Origin: an uncultured Clostridium sp. | GTDB taxonomy: Bacteria > Bacillota > Clostridia > Clostridiales > Clostridiaceae | NCBI RefSeq assembly: GCF_900769625.1 | Contig: NZ_CAAGHK010000009.1 | Location: 1 to 22,108 of the forward strand | DNA: 22,108 bases | Direction: 5' to 3' | Part shown: positions 6,708-15,159 of the stretch, piece after piece | Layout of the letters: each line of letters begins with the position of its first letter | Position numbering within the stretch: position 1 is the first letter of the stretch | Position numbers and translations under genes: made by a program | Notes under the pieces: generated by a model | Told to the model about the DNA's origin: nothing | Databases searched by the model: none | What the model saw: the letters and a program-made list of their open reading frames with translations, nothing else

Positions 6708-7496
6708 ATGAATTATTTAAGTGATTATCACATGCATTCAAAATACTCTTTTGATGGAATGCAGACAATTGAACAGGCCATTGAAAAAGCCATTTCAATG
6801 AATATAAATGAAATCTGTATGACAGAGCATATAAGTTTTGATCCTGATGACAAGAGCTATAATTATTTTAATTTCAAAGATTATGAAAATGAAATTAATG
6901 AATTATCTATAAAATATAGAAATAGAATTAAGATTAAAACAGGACTTGAAGCTGGTGAAATCCATCTTTACAAGGATGAATATAATAAATGTTTCAGCGA
7001 AAATAGACTGGATTTTATCATCGGCTCAGTTCACAATATAAATCGCAAAGGCTTAAATACTAATATACGAGAAAATGGTGTCCATGCTACATATGAAAAT
7101 TATTTTAAGCAAGTGCTGATGCTGGTTCAGGAAGCCGACTTCGATGTTTTAGGACACCTTGATCTTATACAGAGATATGCCTTTAATGTTGGTGGCGTTT
7201 ATGACTTTAATAATTATAAAGAAATTATTCATGAAATCCTCAAAACATTAATTTCCAAAGGTAAAGGAATTGAAGTAAATACATCAGGGCTTAAAAATAA
7301 TCTTCTTTTCCCTAAACTTGAGATTCTTCAGATGTATAAAGACCTTAATGGAGAAATTATTACTGTCGGCTCCGATTCTCATAATTATGACCGAGTTGGA
7401 GAAAATATTGAAAGCACATATAGTTTATTAAAAGATATCGGCTTTAAATATGTATTTACATTTGAAAATAGAAAACCTGATGGTATAATTCTATAA
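6708..7496 (+). CDS. PHP-family phosphatase, histidinol-phosphatase-like
   Basis: Encodes 262 residues with the full PHP ligand set: SDYHMHSKYS at the N-terminus, TEHISF, the Glu in GLEAGEI, GSVHNI, GHLDLIQRY, VNTSGL and GSDSHNYDRVG at the C-terminus. The predicted activity is metal-dependent phosphate-ester hydrolysis in the cytosol, with histidinol phosphate the default substrate. It is clearly a paralogue of the gene at 2693-3496 but diverged, so one copy may act on something else. The ATG has a GAAAGG site 13 bases upstream, a rather long spacing. The gene is monocistronic and ends at a bidirectional terminator shared with the convergent gene at 7535. Confidence 0.8.
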   Translation: MNYLSDYHMHSKYSFDGMQTIEQAIEKAISMNINEICMTEHISFDPDDKSYNYFNFKDYENEINELSIKYRNRIKIKTGLEAGEIHLYKDEYNKCFSENRLDFIIGSVHNINRKGLNTNIRENGVHATYENYFKQVLMLVQEADFDVLGHLDLIQRYAFNVGGVYDFNNYKEIIHEILKTLISKGKGIEVNTSGLKNNLLFPKLEILQMYKDLNGEIITVGSDSHNYDRVGENIESTYSLLKDIGFKYVFTFENRKPDGIIL

Positions 7497-7501
7497 TTTT
7501 T

Positions 7502-7536
7502 AAAAAGCAGCTTCATAAATATGAAACTGCTTTTTT
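7502..7536. terminator. Bidirectional intrinsic terminator
   Basis: AAAAGCAGCTTCAT and ATGAAACTGCTTTT pair with one mismatch around a short AAAT loop, flanked by A- and T-runs. It serves the PHP gene on the plus strand and the convergent phospholipase-like gene on the minus strand. Confidence 0.85.
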
Positions 7537-8101
7537 ATACAGGAATCTTTCTGCATAATTCTTTATTCTCAAATTTTCTAAAAATAACTTCACATACATT
7601 ACTGCTCATTTCTATGCAATTTTGAATATCCCACTTAAAACAATGCCTTCCTTTTCTATATTTTAAAATCTGCTTTTCAATTATTTTTTGTAAATCATAA
7701 ATCCGTCTGCTGTTATTATTTTTATGCTGACCATTGAATATCGTCATATTTTCTAGAAGATATTTTTGTATCTTCCTTTCATAAATCATGTGATCATTAA
7801 TATTTCCAACCTTATCTGTGATATGTGAATAGCAGCAGAAATCACACAAATAATGAATTACAATACCAAGCTGAAGTGAGTTATACCAATTGAATCTATC
7901 TTTTTCCAGCAATAAATCAAGTTTCTTTTCTACATATTTTTCAGACTTTTTGTAAAAATGAGGATTAGTATATGTCAGCCAGCAGCAGTCTGCCAGAATC
8001 GTTCCCAAATAAAACATATTTAACGAAAAATTCTCAGGATAAGAAGACTTTATGTTGCTTAAAGATAATTTAGCTAAATGAAAATGAGTTCTTACTTTCA
8101 T
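7535..8101 (-). CDS. Zinc-dependent phospholipase C-like protein
   Basis: Encodes 188 residues. The pattern of an N-terminal THFHLA, then LGTILADCCW, then LGIVIHYLCDFCCYSH (H83, D87, H93) followed by H104 and E108 resembles the Zn_dep_PLPC fold of clostridial alpha-toxin-type phospholipases and a large set of uncharacterised Firmicute homologues. There is no signal peptide and no C2-like domain, so this is unlikely to be a toxin. It is more probably a cytoplasmic phospholipase or related hydrolase. A run of Cys residues (89-90, 39-40) is unusual. The ATG has an AGAGGTGG site. It stands alone, between a shared terminator and the terminator of dacF. Confidence 0.65.
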   Translation of the reverse strand: MKVRTHFHLAKLSLSNIKSSYPENFSLNMFYLGTILADCCWLTYTNPHFYKKSEKYVEKKLDLLLEKDRFNWYNSLQLGIVIHYLCDFCCYSHITDKVGNINDHMIYERKIQKYLLENMTIFNGQHKNNNSRRIYDLQKIIEKQILKYRKGRHCFKWDIQNCIEMSSNVCEVIFRKFENKELCRKIPV

Positions 8102-8172
8102 GAATAACCACCTCTTAAATTTCTGTTAAAATACTTTCACATATTATTCAAGCAGGTTTAATTTGCAGTAAC

Positions 8173-8213
8173 AAAAAACCTTGTAACACTACTGAAGTGT
8201 TATCAAGGTTTTT
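8173..8213 (-). terminator. Intrinsic terminator of the short carboxypeptidase gene
   Basis: AAAAACCTTG-TAACACT (8174-8190) pairs with AGTGTTA-T-CAAGGTTTTT (8196-8213) around ACTGA, with a single bulged T. It lies about 43 bases past the stop at 8256 and has a T-run on the minus strand. Confidence 0.85.
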
Positions 8214-8255
8214 ACTCATTTTTCACTTTTCATATCATATCTGCGTAATTATCAC

Positions 8256-9155
8256 TTAATTATTGATTACTAAATCTTTGACATTATGGCTGCCAAAAGC
8301 AACAGTTTCCTGTACATGCTGATATATTTTATCTGTAACATTCCATCGGTCAGGGCAGTTCAATACTACTATTATTATGTCCTTGCCATTATTGTTTATA
8401 GATGATACAAGACACTTGCCTGCCTGACCAGTATATCCAGTCTTAACACCGTTTGCTCCTGGTATCTTCCACAATATTTTATTTATGTTGTTGTAATCTC
8501 TTGTAAAATTATATTTTTCCTTTGCAATTGACTTGCTTCCTACAACTTCACGGAACAAATCATAATCCATTCCTTTACATGTCAAAATTGCCAAATCATA
8601 AGCTGATGAATAGTGTTTACTGCTGTCAAGGCCATGTGGTGATTCAAAATGCGAATCCAGTATGCCAATGCTTCTTGCATAATGATTCATTATTTCGGCA
8701 AATCCTTCAACACTTCCTCCAATATGTTCAGCGATGGCAATTGCTGCATCATTGCCAGATTTGAACATTAATCCAAAAATAAGTTCCTTTAAAGTCACCA
8801 CTTCATTTTCTCTGTAGCCAACCTTTGAACCTCTGACACTGGCAGCTTTTTTACTTATTGTAACTGGCACCTGCAGGTCATCCTGCTCTATTGCAATCAA
8901 TGATGTCAGTATTTTTGTTGTACTTGCCATTGGCACAATTTCATATGCATTCTGTTCATAGAGAACTTCATGAGTTTCTTTATCAAGAGCAATTGCACAT
9001 CTGGCATTCACTCTGAAATTTTTATCATCACTTTTTATATTATAACAATAAGACAGCTTGCTTTTGTCAGAGTATGCATAGGCATCAATGCTTAAAATAC
9101 CAGTTATAATAGAACCTATCAATAATACTGATGTTATTTTCATACCTTTCTTCAT
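8256..9155 (-). CDS. dacF: Secreted D-alanyl-D-alanine carboxypeptidase, short DacF type
   Basis: Encodes 299 residues. It removes the terminal D-Ala from peptidoglycan pentapeptides outside the membrane. A signal peptide is clear (MKKGMKITSVLLIGSIITG, cleavage after AYA near residue 27). The penicillin-binding triad is complete: S78-T-T-K81, S133-G-N135 and K238-T-G240. It ends soon after the catalytic domain. It lacks the C-terminal beta domain and membrane anchor of full-length PBP5-type enzymes, so it is probably released or loosely held. The ATG at 9153-9155 is chosen because AGGGGTG lies 7 bases upstream; a TTG two codons earlier is too close to that site. It is divergent from the ytfI-gerW pair, which suggests a sporulation role, but no sporulation sigma promoter could be assigned. 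Confidence 0.88.
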   Translation of the reverse strand: MKKGMKITSVLLIGSIITGILSIDAYAYSDKSKLSYCYNIKSDDKNFRVNARCAIALDKETHEVLYEQNAYEIVPMASTTKILTSLIAIEQDDLQVPVTISKKAASVRGSKVGYRENEVVTLKELIFGLMFKSGNDAAIAIAEHIGGSVEGFAEIMNHYARSIGILDSHFESPHGLDSSKHYSSAYDLAILTCKGMDYDLFREVVGSKSIAKEKYNFTRDYNNINKILWKIPGANGVKTGYTGQAGKCLVSSINNNGKDIIIVVLNCPDRWNVTDKIYQHVQETVAFGSHNVKDLVINN

Positions 9156-9338
9156 TGTCAATCACCCCTAAATATACTTTTGTTAATCACCATATTTTGT
9201 ACTACATAAATAAAATTACTACTTAATTCTAGTATCTCAATAATTTTATTTTTTAATCCTAAATATTCTTAAAATAATATGTTTATTTTTTAGTTTTCTG
9301 GTAATACTTATTAAATGTACTAGATTTGGAGGATATAT

Positions 9339-9932
9339 ATGAAGATATTTCTTACTCTTTTTATAATAATGTTTTTTATGTTTTTTCCTATTCCGCTTAA
9401 GTTTTATATATACTATTATAACGACTGTTACTATATTAAACTTTATAACTTTACACTCTTTAATAATGCAGCTTTTAAAAAGATAAAAGAGCAGATTAAA
9501 TACAAAAAAAATAATCCTCCAATTAAAAATAAAAAAAAATCTCGTTTTTTTAAATTACTTAAGTCAGCAGAATATGCCGACTTAAAAGTCATTATACATA
9601 AGTTTTATAATTTAAAATTCAAGCCCCTGATAATTTGGAATTCGTTTTTTGAATACAGCCTTAAAGATGCTGCCAGAACAGCACTTTCATACGGCATATT
9701 ATCAAACATACCTTCAATACTTTATTTTTTTATAAATATACTATTGAATCCAAAAAAATATAAATTTGAAGTAAGACCGGTATTTATTGATAATCTGCTG
9801 CTAAAATTTGAATCTAAAAGTATAATTTTCATATCATTTGCAAATATTATCTATATAACATTTATTTTAGCTATAAATTTTTTTTCCATATATAGAAATA
9901 AAAAAGCTACTCTAAAAAAACATAAGGAGTGA
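9339..9932 (+). CDS. ytfI: DUF2953 membrane-associated protein (YtfI-like)
   Basis: Encodes 197 residues, with an ATG preceded by GGAGG six bases upstream. An N-terminal membrane segment (2-22) is followed by a Tyr-rich strand region and a Lys-rich stretch (about 48-70). Two further hydrophobic segments lie near 118-135 and 160-183. It resembles DUF2953 proteins, which in Bacillus and Clostridium lie directly upstream of gerW/ytfJ. The assignment rests mainly on this context and overall layout. The stop codon is 7 bases from the gerW start, and the gerW ribosome site overlaps it, so the two are co-transcribed and probably act together in sporulating cells. The molecular role is unknown. Confidence 0.7.
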   Translation: MKIFLTLFIIMFFMFFPIPLKFYIYYYNDCYYIKLYNFTLFNNAAFKKIKEQIKYKKNNPPIKNKKKSRFFKLLKSAEYADLKVIIHKFYNLKFKPLIIWNSFFEYSLKDAARTALSYGILSNIPSILYFFINILLNPKKYKFEVRPVFIDNLLLKFESKSIIFISFANIIYITFILAINFFSIYRNKKATLKKHKE

Positions 9933-9939
9933 TTATTTT

Positions 9940-10401
9940 ATGTCAAATGAACAGCCCGTTGAAAATTTAATGCGAAGTACAATGGAAAACCTTCGTGATA
10001 TGATAGATGCAAATACTGTTATTGGTGAACCAATCGAAACAAAAGATGGTACTTGTATAATTCCAGTTTCAAAATTATCATTTGGTTTTATTTCTGGCGG
10101 CAGTGAATTGAGACATCCAGTAGAAGATTCCAAAATCAACTCATATCCATTTGGAGGCGGCAGCGGCTCTGGTGTTTCATTAAGGCCAATAACTTTTCTG
10201 ATAATAAAAGATGATGTAATACGAATGATGCCTGTAGAATATGATAGTACTTATGACAGGCTTGTTGACAGTGTGCCACAGGTTCTTGATATGATAAAAA
10301 ATCTTATTAAAGATATATCTGGTCACAAACATCCACATTCCCACGAAGATTCATGTGCTCCAAAAGAAAATTATGATTGTACAGATGATAATGTCCACTA
10401 G
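9940..10401 (+). CDS. gerW: Spore germination protein GerW (YtfJ family)
   Basis: Encodes 153 residues. Hallmarks are the N-terminal NLRDMIDANTVIGEPI, then GTCIIPVSKLSFGF, then the glycine-rich PFGGGSGSGVSLRP and FLIIKDDVIRMMPV. This is the conserved YtfJ core. In Bacillus subtilis the protein is a spore protein needed for germination with L-alanine. The C-terminal tail here is His-rich (GHKHPHSHEDS) and might bind metal, which is an inference. AAGGAG overlaps the stop codon of the upstream DUF2953 gene, indicating translational linkage. The gene ends at a bidirectional terminator facing scpB. Confidence 0.93.
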   Translation: MSNEQPVENLMRSTMENLRDMIDANTVIGEPIETKDGTCIIPVSKLSFGFISGGSELRHPVEDSKINSYPFGGGSGSGVSLRPITFLIIKDDVIRMMPVEYDSTYDRLVDSVPQVLDMIKNLIKDISGHKHPHSHEDSCAPKENYDCTDDNVH

Positions 10402-10611
10402 TAACATCACTAATAACATGATTAATAACAACTGACATCTCCCAATTAATGCAACTTTCAGGCTATATATCAATAAATATTATTATTATTTTAAATACAC
10501 TCTCTTTACTCTTATTTTTTAACAATTTATTATCAATAAATAATTTTGATATATTAGTAAACAATAGTGATATACTTAAATACTTCCTATAATTTATATA
10601 AAAATACTTTA

Positions 10612-10672
10612 TAAAAAAATGATGATAATATGTTTCTTTATCTTTAAACATGTTATCATCATCTTTTTCTGT
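10612..10672. terminator. Bidirectional terminator between gerW and scpB
   Basis: GATGATAATATGTTT (10621-10635) pairs with AAACATGTTATCATC (10646-10660) with one mismatch. T-runs follow on both strands. It separates convergent gerW and scpB. The rest of 10402-10703 shows no gene; a 62-codon minus-strand frame there runs through this hairpin and is not credible. Confidence 0.8.
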
Positions 10673-10703
10673 TTATTATTTTAATTTTTTACTAATTATT
10701 GTT

Positions 10704-11393
10704 TTAGTTCTCTGAGCTATCAGTGCTATTTCCTTCCTGCACCTCTTGATTCATTTCCTGCTCTATTACTTCATATATTTCCTCATATTCATCCATATTT
10801 TCTTCTTCGATACTTGTCAGTTCTTCTTCATCCTCCCCGAATAAATCAAGTGAAGGCAGTTCCTTTAAGTCTCTTAAATCAAACTGTCTGAGGAATTCAT
10901 CAGTAGTACCGTATAATATCGGTCTTCCTGGAACTTCAAGTCTACCTACTTCTTTGATAAGATCTTTTTCAATAAGCCTCTGCAGTGCACTTTCAGACTT
11001 TACCCCTCTGATTTCATCTATATCAATCCTTGTTATCGGCTGCTTATAGGTAATTATCGCCAGGCTTTCTATTGATGCCTGCGATAAAGACTGTCTCTTA
11101 TTCTTCTTTAATAGTTTCTGTATGTATTCTGCATTTTCGCCTTTTGTAACAAGCTGATATTTTCCTTTTATGCTTATCAGTTTAATTCCTCTTGTCTGTA
11201 CTTTTTCATATGCTTCCATCATTTCCTGAATTACGACTTCAACAGTCTTTGATTTTTCTTCAAGGTGGTTTGACAGTTCATAAAGACTCAGCGGTTCTCC
11301 GCTTGCAAAAAGCAGTGCTTCTATGGCCGACTTCAATTCAGCTTTTTTTGCATCATCCATAAAAGGAATCTGCAGTCCTTTAGTTTCCTTCAA
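10704..11393 (-). CDS. scpB: Segregation and condensation protein B
   Basis: Encodes 229 residues. It is the winged-helix kleisin partner in the SMC-ScpAB condensin. Visible landmarks are AIEALLFASGEPLS, then the winged-helix region with SQASIESLAIITYKQPITR and IRGVKSESALQRL, then VPGRPILYGTTDEFL. The C-terminal 45 residues are very acidic. The start is a TTG at 11391-11393 with AAAGGAG eight bases upstream. The next ATG (11358-11360) lacks a site at the right distance. The start overlaps the end of scpA by 14 bases, so translation is coupled. Confidence 0.93.
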   Translation of the reverse strand: MKETKGLQIPFMDDAKKAELKSAIEALLFASGEPLSLYELSNHLEEKSKTVEVVIQEMMEAYEKVQTRGIKLISIKGKYQLVTKGENAEYIQKLLKKNKRQSLSQASIESLAIITYKQPITRIDIDEIRGVKSESALQRLIEKDLIKEVGRLEVPGRPILYGTTDEFLRQFDLRDLKELPSLDLFGEDEEELTSIEEENMDEYEEIYEVIEQEMNQEVQEGNSTDSSEN

Positions 11394-12132
11394 GATTATC
11401 GCTCCTTTCAATAATTATGCGTGTAAAACTGCCCTCCTGGTATACCTTTACCATTCTCTGTTTAATCATTTCAAGCAGCGCCAAAAATGTAACGATAGTT
11501 TCAAGCTTGCATACACTTGTATCGATAAGTTCCTCAAAATAATTTATTTTCTCATTCTTCATTCTGTTAATTATATAGTCTACTTTATCTTCAATCTTAT
11601 ACTTATCTACAAAGATTTTTTTCTGAATAATATTACCCTTATTCTTTCTGTTATTATAAATTTCAAGTAGATTATTATAAATATTATATAACTGAAGCAG
11701 GTCAAGATTTTTGAGTACATCCTCATGTGTTCCCTTCTGTTTCACTTCTTCAATTATTTCAGCCTTCTTGCCATAAACTTCTCCCGAACTGATATATCTA
11801 TCTTTAAAGAAATCAGAAACTCCTTTGATTTTCTTATAAATAATAAGCTTTTCTAAAAGATTCTTTTCAACATCATCTTCATTTTCCACTTCTTTAGCTT
11901 GCTTTGGCAGGAGATATTTAGATTTTATCTCGATTAAAGTAGCTGCCACTACGATAAATTCCGATGTTATCTCAAGATCCATCTTTTTCATTTCATTAAG
12001 ATAATTAAGATACTGATTGGTAATTTCATATATCTTTACGTTATATATGCTCATCTGATTTTTTCTTATTAAATGAAGCAGCAGATCAAACGGTCCTTCA
12101 AAATCATTAATTTTAATTCTTGGAAGTTCCAC
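11380..12132 (-). CDS. scpA: Segregation and condensation protein A
   Basis: Encodes 250 residues. It is the kleisin subunit that bridges SMC heads and binds ScpB. The N-terminal INDFEGPFDLLLHLIRKNQM and the downstream EITSEFIVVAATLIEIKSKYLLP are diagnostic. The C-terminal winged helix (LETIVTFLALLEMIKQRMV) contacts the SMC head. The start is a GTG at 12130-12132 with GAGGTGAGA upstream. It is first in a two-gene operon with scpB. Confidence 0.94.
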   Translation of the reverse strand: MELPRIKINDFEGPFDLLLHLIRKNQMSIYNVKIYEITNQYLNYLNEMKKMDLEITSEFIVVAATLIEIKSKYLLPKQAKEVENEDDVEKNLLEKLIIYKKIKGVSDFFKDRYISSGEVYGKKAEIIEEVKQKGTHEDVLKNLDLLQLYNIYNNLLEIYNNRKNKGNIIQKKIFVDKYKIEDKVDYIINRMKNEKINYFEELIDTSVCKLETIVTFLALLEMIKQRMVKVYQEGSFTRIIIERSDNLEGN

Positions 12133-12480
12133 TCTCTCACCTCGTTTTCCAATATTAATACTATAAATAATGTAGCTTTTATCTTAAGATTAATACAGTC
12201 ACATTTCTTTTTGCATAATTTAAAATTACATCAATATAACTGCCTTCACCATATACTTAACAGCGTTTTATAAATACATATCTATAATAACAATTTCTAA
12301 TGGACAATACAAGGAATTATCTAAACAACAGTTCTCATATACAAATTCAGTGTATAGTTTCAATATATAATATCACGTGCTTAAATATAAACTCTGCCTG
12401 ATAAAATTATAGATGATGATAAAGTTCTGGAAAATGATATAACTTAAGTCTCGTATTTAAAAATTTTATAGTTTCCTATA
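12133..12480. other. Gene-free stretch upstream of scpA
   Basis: No coding frame or RNA structure is convincing. A 10-bp palindrome ATCTTAAGAT at 12181-12190, about 50 bases before the scpA start, and an isolated CACGTG near 12375 are the only symmetrical motifs. A clear scpA promoter was not identified. Confidence 0.35.
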
Positions 12481-12484
12481 CAGT

Positions 12485-12525
12485 AAAAAAAACTGAGATA
12501 AAAAATAATTTATCTCAGCTTTTTA
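12485..12525. terminator. Intrinsic terminator of the large carboxypeptidase gene
   Basis: CTGAGATAAA (12493-12502) pairs perfectly with TTTATCTCAG (12509-12518) around a 6-base loop, with A/T-runs on both sides. It lies about 25 bases past the stop at 12543. Confidence 0.85.
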
Positions 12526-12542
12526 AATTATCCTCAGAGTGA

Positions 12543-14066
12543 TTATTTACAATCATCCTTTGCTTCACTATTATCTTTTTCTTTATCACCAAATAAGTGT
12601 GTAACGTTGTATTTTATATTACTGAATATGTTGCCCTTCTTTATGTTTCTATCACAATAAATTGTAACTTCCCCTATTTTTTCATTATTTAAGTAAATTT
12701 CACACTTACCTACAACATCGCCTTCGTTATATTTCTTTTGAAGTTCATCAATTACAATCTTCTTTTCAATTTCATCCTTGCAGCCTTTTGGAATTACTGC
12801 AGTAAGATCATCCTGAGCTTTAGCCATAAAATATCTGTCTGTCTGTTCATCCATGTATACCTTATCTACATCTTCATCCTTGGAGAAGATCTTCTTGCCT
12901 TCATATTTTGAGAAACCATAATTTAAAAGCATGGATGCATCACGGTTTCTTATCTTATATGTTGGTGCTCCCATTATTACTGAAAGCATACGTACTCCGT
13001 TTCTTGTTGCCGTAGCACTTATACAATATTTTGCTTCATTAGTAAATCCAGTCTTTAATCCGTCGCAACCATCAAAAAATCTTACTAATTTATTATGGTT
13101 TACTAATTCTATAGGCGATTTACGTCCTTCAGTTATTGAATCCATGTAAGTTCCGGTGTATTTTAATACGGTTGGATGTTTTAAAAGTTCTCTGGACATT
13201 ATTGCTATATCATTAGCTGTTGATAGATGTCCATCTGCTGGCAAGCCATTACAGTTCTTAAAAGTCGTATTTTTCATTCCAAGTTCTTCTGCTCTTTTGT
13301 TCATCAATACGACAAAATCGCCTTCATTTCCTGCTAGATATTCTGCAAGTGCAACTGCTGCATCATTGCCGGATGCTATTGCAACGCCTTTAAGAAGTTC
13401 TTCTACAGTACGGATTTCACCTGTATCAAGAAGCATAGTACTTCCGCCCATCTTTTTAGCATTTTCGCTGCATGTAACCTTATCATCTAATGATATCTTT
13501 CCACTGTCAACAGCTTCCATTGTTAAAAGCATAGTCATTATCTTGGTAACAGATGCTGGCGCAAACTTTTCATCGATGTTCTTTTCATAAATAAGCTTTC
13601 CAGTACATGGTTCCATCAATAATGCTGATCTTGCTTCTATTTCATTTCCTTCATCTTTAGAGGTATCACTGCCTTTTTGAGATTTCGTACTTTCATTGCT
13701 TCCTTGTAGCTTCTGCTTATCAGTGTCATCAGCCTTTGAATTGTTTTTGCCCTTATTGGATGTGTCCTTTTTGTCAATCTTATCAGTTCCAGGTTTTTTT
13801 TCACTTTTATCAGTTTTAGAATCTTTTATTACTTCATTCTTTTTAGATTCATCTTCCTGAGATTTCATCTCTGATTCCTTTATCTCTGACTTGTCTTTTG
13901 ATTTTTTATCTTTTGTTTTAATATCCTGTCTAACGTCATCTTCAAAAACCATATTTAAGTCACAATATGATGCTGAAGCACTTATTGGTATTAACAAAAA
14001 AGTGCAGATAAATATCAAGGTTAAAGCAGTAAATCTTTTCATCTTCCTTATAATACTTCTTTTCAT
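12543..14066 (-). CDS. dacF: D-alanyl-D-alanine carboxypeptidase with long charged linker
   Basis: Encodes 507 residues. The ATG at 14064-14066 follows GGGAGGAAAGAAC; an upstream in-frame extension to 14165 has no such site. Residues 1-31 are a signal peptide ending in ASA. Residues about 44-143 form a low-complexity linker rich in Lys, Asp, Ser and Glu. The catalytic domain follows with S172-V-T-K175, S232-G-N234 and K338-T-G340. Residues about 415-475 resemble the PBP5 C-terminal beta domain. The tail is hydrophilic and ends KDDCK; no amphipathic membrane-anchoring helix is obvious. It acts outside the cell on peptidoglycan pentapeptides. The linker may span or bind the wall. It is a second carboxypeptidase beside the short one at 8256. 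Confidence 0.88.
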   Translation of the reverse strand: MKRSIIRKMKRFTALTLIFICTFLLIPISASASYCDLNMVFEDDVRQDIKTKDKKSKDKSEIKESEMKSQEDESKKNEVIKDSKTDKSEKKPGTDKIDKKDTSNKGKNNSKADDTDKQKLQGSNESTKSQKGSDTSKDEGNEIEARSALLMEPCTGKLIYEKNIDEKFAPASVTKIMTMLLTMEAVDSGKISLDDKVTCSENAKKMGGSTMLLDTGEIRTVEELLKGVAIASGNDAAVALAEYLAGNEGDFVVLMNKRAEELGMKNTTFKNCNGLPADGHLSTANDIAIMSRELLKHPTVLKYTGTYMDSITEGRKSPIELVNHNKLVRFFDGCDGLKTGFTNEAKYCISATATRNGVRMLSVIMGAPTYKIRNRDASMLLNYGFSKYEGKKIFSKDEDVDKVYMDEQTDRYFMAKAQDDLTAVIPKGCKDEIEKKIVIDELQKKYNEGDVVGKCEIYLNNEKIGEVTIYCDRNIKKGNIFSNIKYNVTHLFGDKEKDNSEAKDDCK

Positions 14067-14177
14067 GTTCTTTCCTCCCTTCAGAATTAGTGTTACCATA
14101 AGAGAAAATATTATCACATTGAAGATTAAATTTCTTATTGAGATTTTCAATAAAAATATATCCACAAACGAAAATAG

Positions 14178-14204
14178 CTTGCACTATTGTATTTTTAGTG
14201 CAAG
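14178..14204 (-). terminator. Probable terminator of the Crp/Fnr-family gene
   Basis: CTTGCACTA (14178-14186) and TAGTGCAAG (14196-14204) are perfect 9-bp arms around a 9-base loop. It lies about 30 bases past the stop at 14235. The minus-strand tail CTATTTTCG is only a modest T-run, so read-through into the carboxypeptidase gene is possible. Confidence 0.6.
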
Positions 14205-14234
14205 TTATCCTTAAATTTCATTATTAATTATCTT

Positions 14235-14927
14235 CTATTTTATATAAAGATCTCCCGATAACCTTTCAAGTTTTTTAATATCCTTTATAAGATATGATTT
14301 TTGTTTTTTTTCAAGGATCCCTTCTCTACAGAATTTATTAAGTACACGGTTCAAATGCCGGTAGCTTGTTCCCAGCAGTTCAGCTATCTCACTGTAGCTT
14401 CCTTCAAATACAAATTCATCTCTTTCCGACATTCCATCAGCATACGCATAAATATAGCTAGCAAGCTTATTTTCAAGACTGTATAAAATATTTATTGAAC
14501 TGTTTGTACTGCTTATACTGAGCTTTTCTCCAAGATATCCACAAATATTAAAAAGAAATTTACAGTCATTAAAAAGCTTTGTGCGCACAACATTAAAGCT
14601 TATTCCAATTCCATATGTATCTTCAATTGCCTGTACAGTACAGTCAGCTGAATTAGTACGTGTGAACTCCACATCCCCTACCATTCTGAAAGGTCTATAG
14701 AAACATATTAAGAGACTTTTACCATTAGCCATATTCTTACAGACTTTGGCCTTTCCCTGCACTATAAAATATAAATAATTAAGACTTTCACTTTCCTGGC
14801 AGATATATTCACTTTTATTCCACAGTACAAGTTCCATATCCTGCGTCATATCTTCACTAAAGAGACCATTAATTTGAAACTTCTCTATAAATTCATTTAA
14901 TAATGCTTTATCATAAATTTTTATCAT
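14235..14927 (-). CDS. Crp/Fnr-family transcriptional regulator (YeiL-like)
   Basis: Encodes 230 residues. The N-terminal half is a cyclic-nucleotide-binding-like beta barrel (SLNYLYFIVQGKAKVCKNMANGK..., then FRMVGDVEF). The C-terminal half has the winged helix-turn-helix YSEIAELLGTSYRHLNRVLNKF. No Fnr-type N-terminal cysteine cluster is present; the scattered cysteines (about 43, 63, 75, 95, 122, 129) do not form a known cluster pattern. The ATG has a GGAG site. It is divergently transcribed from two DUF606 transporter genes and most likely controls them. The ligand is unknown; the overall shape resembles E. coli YeiL. Confidence 0.85.
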   Translation of the reverse strand: MIKIYDKALLNEFIEKFQINGLFSEDMTQDMELVLWNKSEYICQESESLNYLYFIVQGKAKVCKNMANGKSLLICFYRPFRMVGDVEFTRTNSADCTVQAIEDTYGIGISFNVVRTKLFNDCKFLFNICGYLGEKLSISSTNSSINILYSLENKLASYIYAYADGMSERDEFVFEGSYSEIAELLGTSYRHLNRVLNKFCREGILEKKQKSYLIKDIKKLERLSGDLYIK

Positions 14928-15086
14928 TTAATATTCTCCATATTTATTAATCATCACATATAAATACTCATGCAGACCTTATATATTCTATCATATATAT
15001 AATTAACTTACCAATTGTCTGACAGATAATCCACTTCTTATTAATAAATGATAATTATAATAAGGCTGCTCTTTTTTAATAAATAT

Positions 15087-15096
15087 GACATATGTC
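15087..15096. promoter_or_regulatory. Palindrome in the regulator-transporter divergent region
   Basis: GACATATGTC is a perfect 10-bp palindrome about 65 bases before the first transporter gene, just upstream of candidate -10 elements TATAAT (15098-15103) and TATAAC (15115-15120). It is a candidate operator for the divergent Crp/Fnr-family regulator. The site does not match the classic Crp or Fnr consensus. Confidence 0.35.
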
Positions 15097-15159
15097 CTAT
15101 AATAATTCTGCCATTATAACTTAAACTATATGTAGAAAAAAACAAATAAAGGAGAACTT

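Noticed and set aside
10463..10651. A 62-codon minus-strand frame between gerW and scpB
   Set aside because: It runs through the bidirectional terminator and is rich in Ile, Lys, Phe and Tyr, as expected from random AT-rich DNA.
13156..13590. A 144-codon plus-strand frame opposite the large carboxypeptidase
   Set aside because: It is the antisense shadow of the catalytic domain, and the sense frame has all penicillin-binding motifs.
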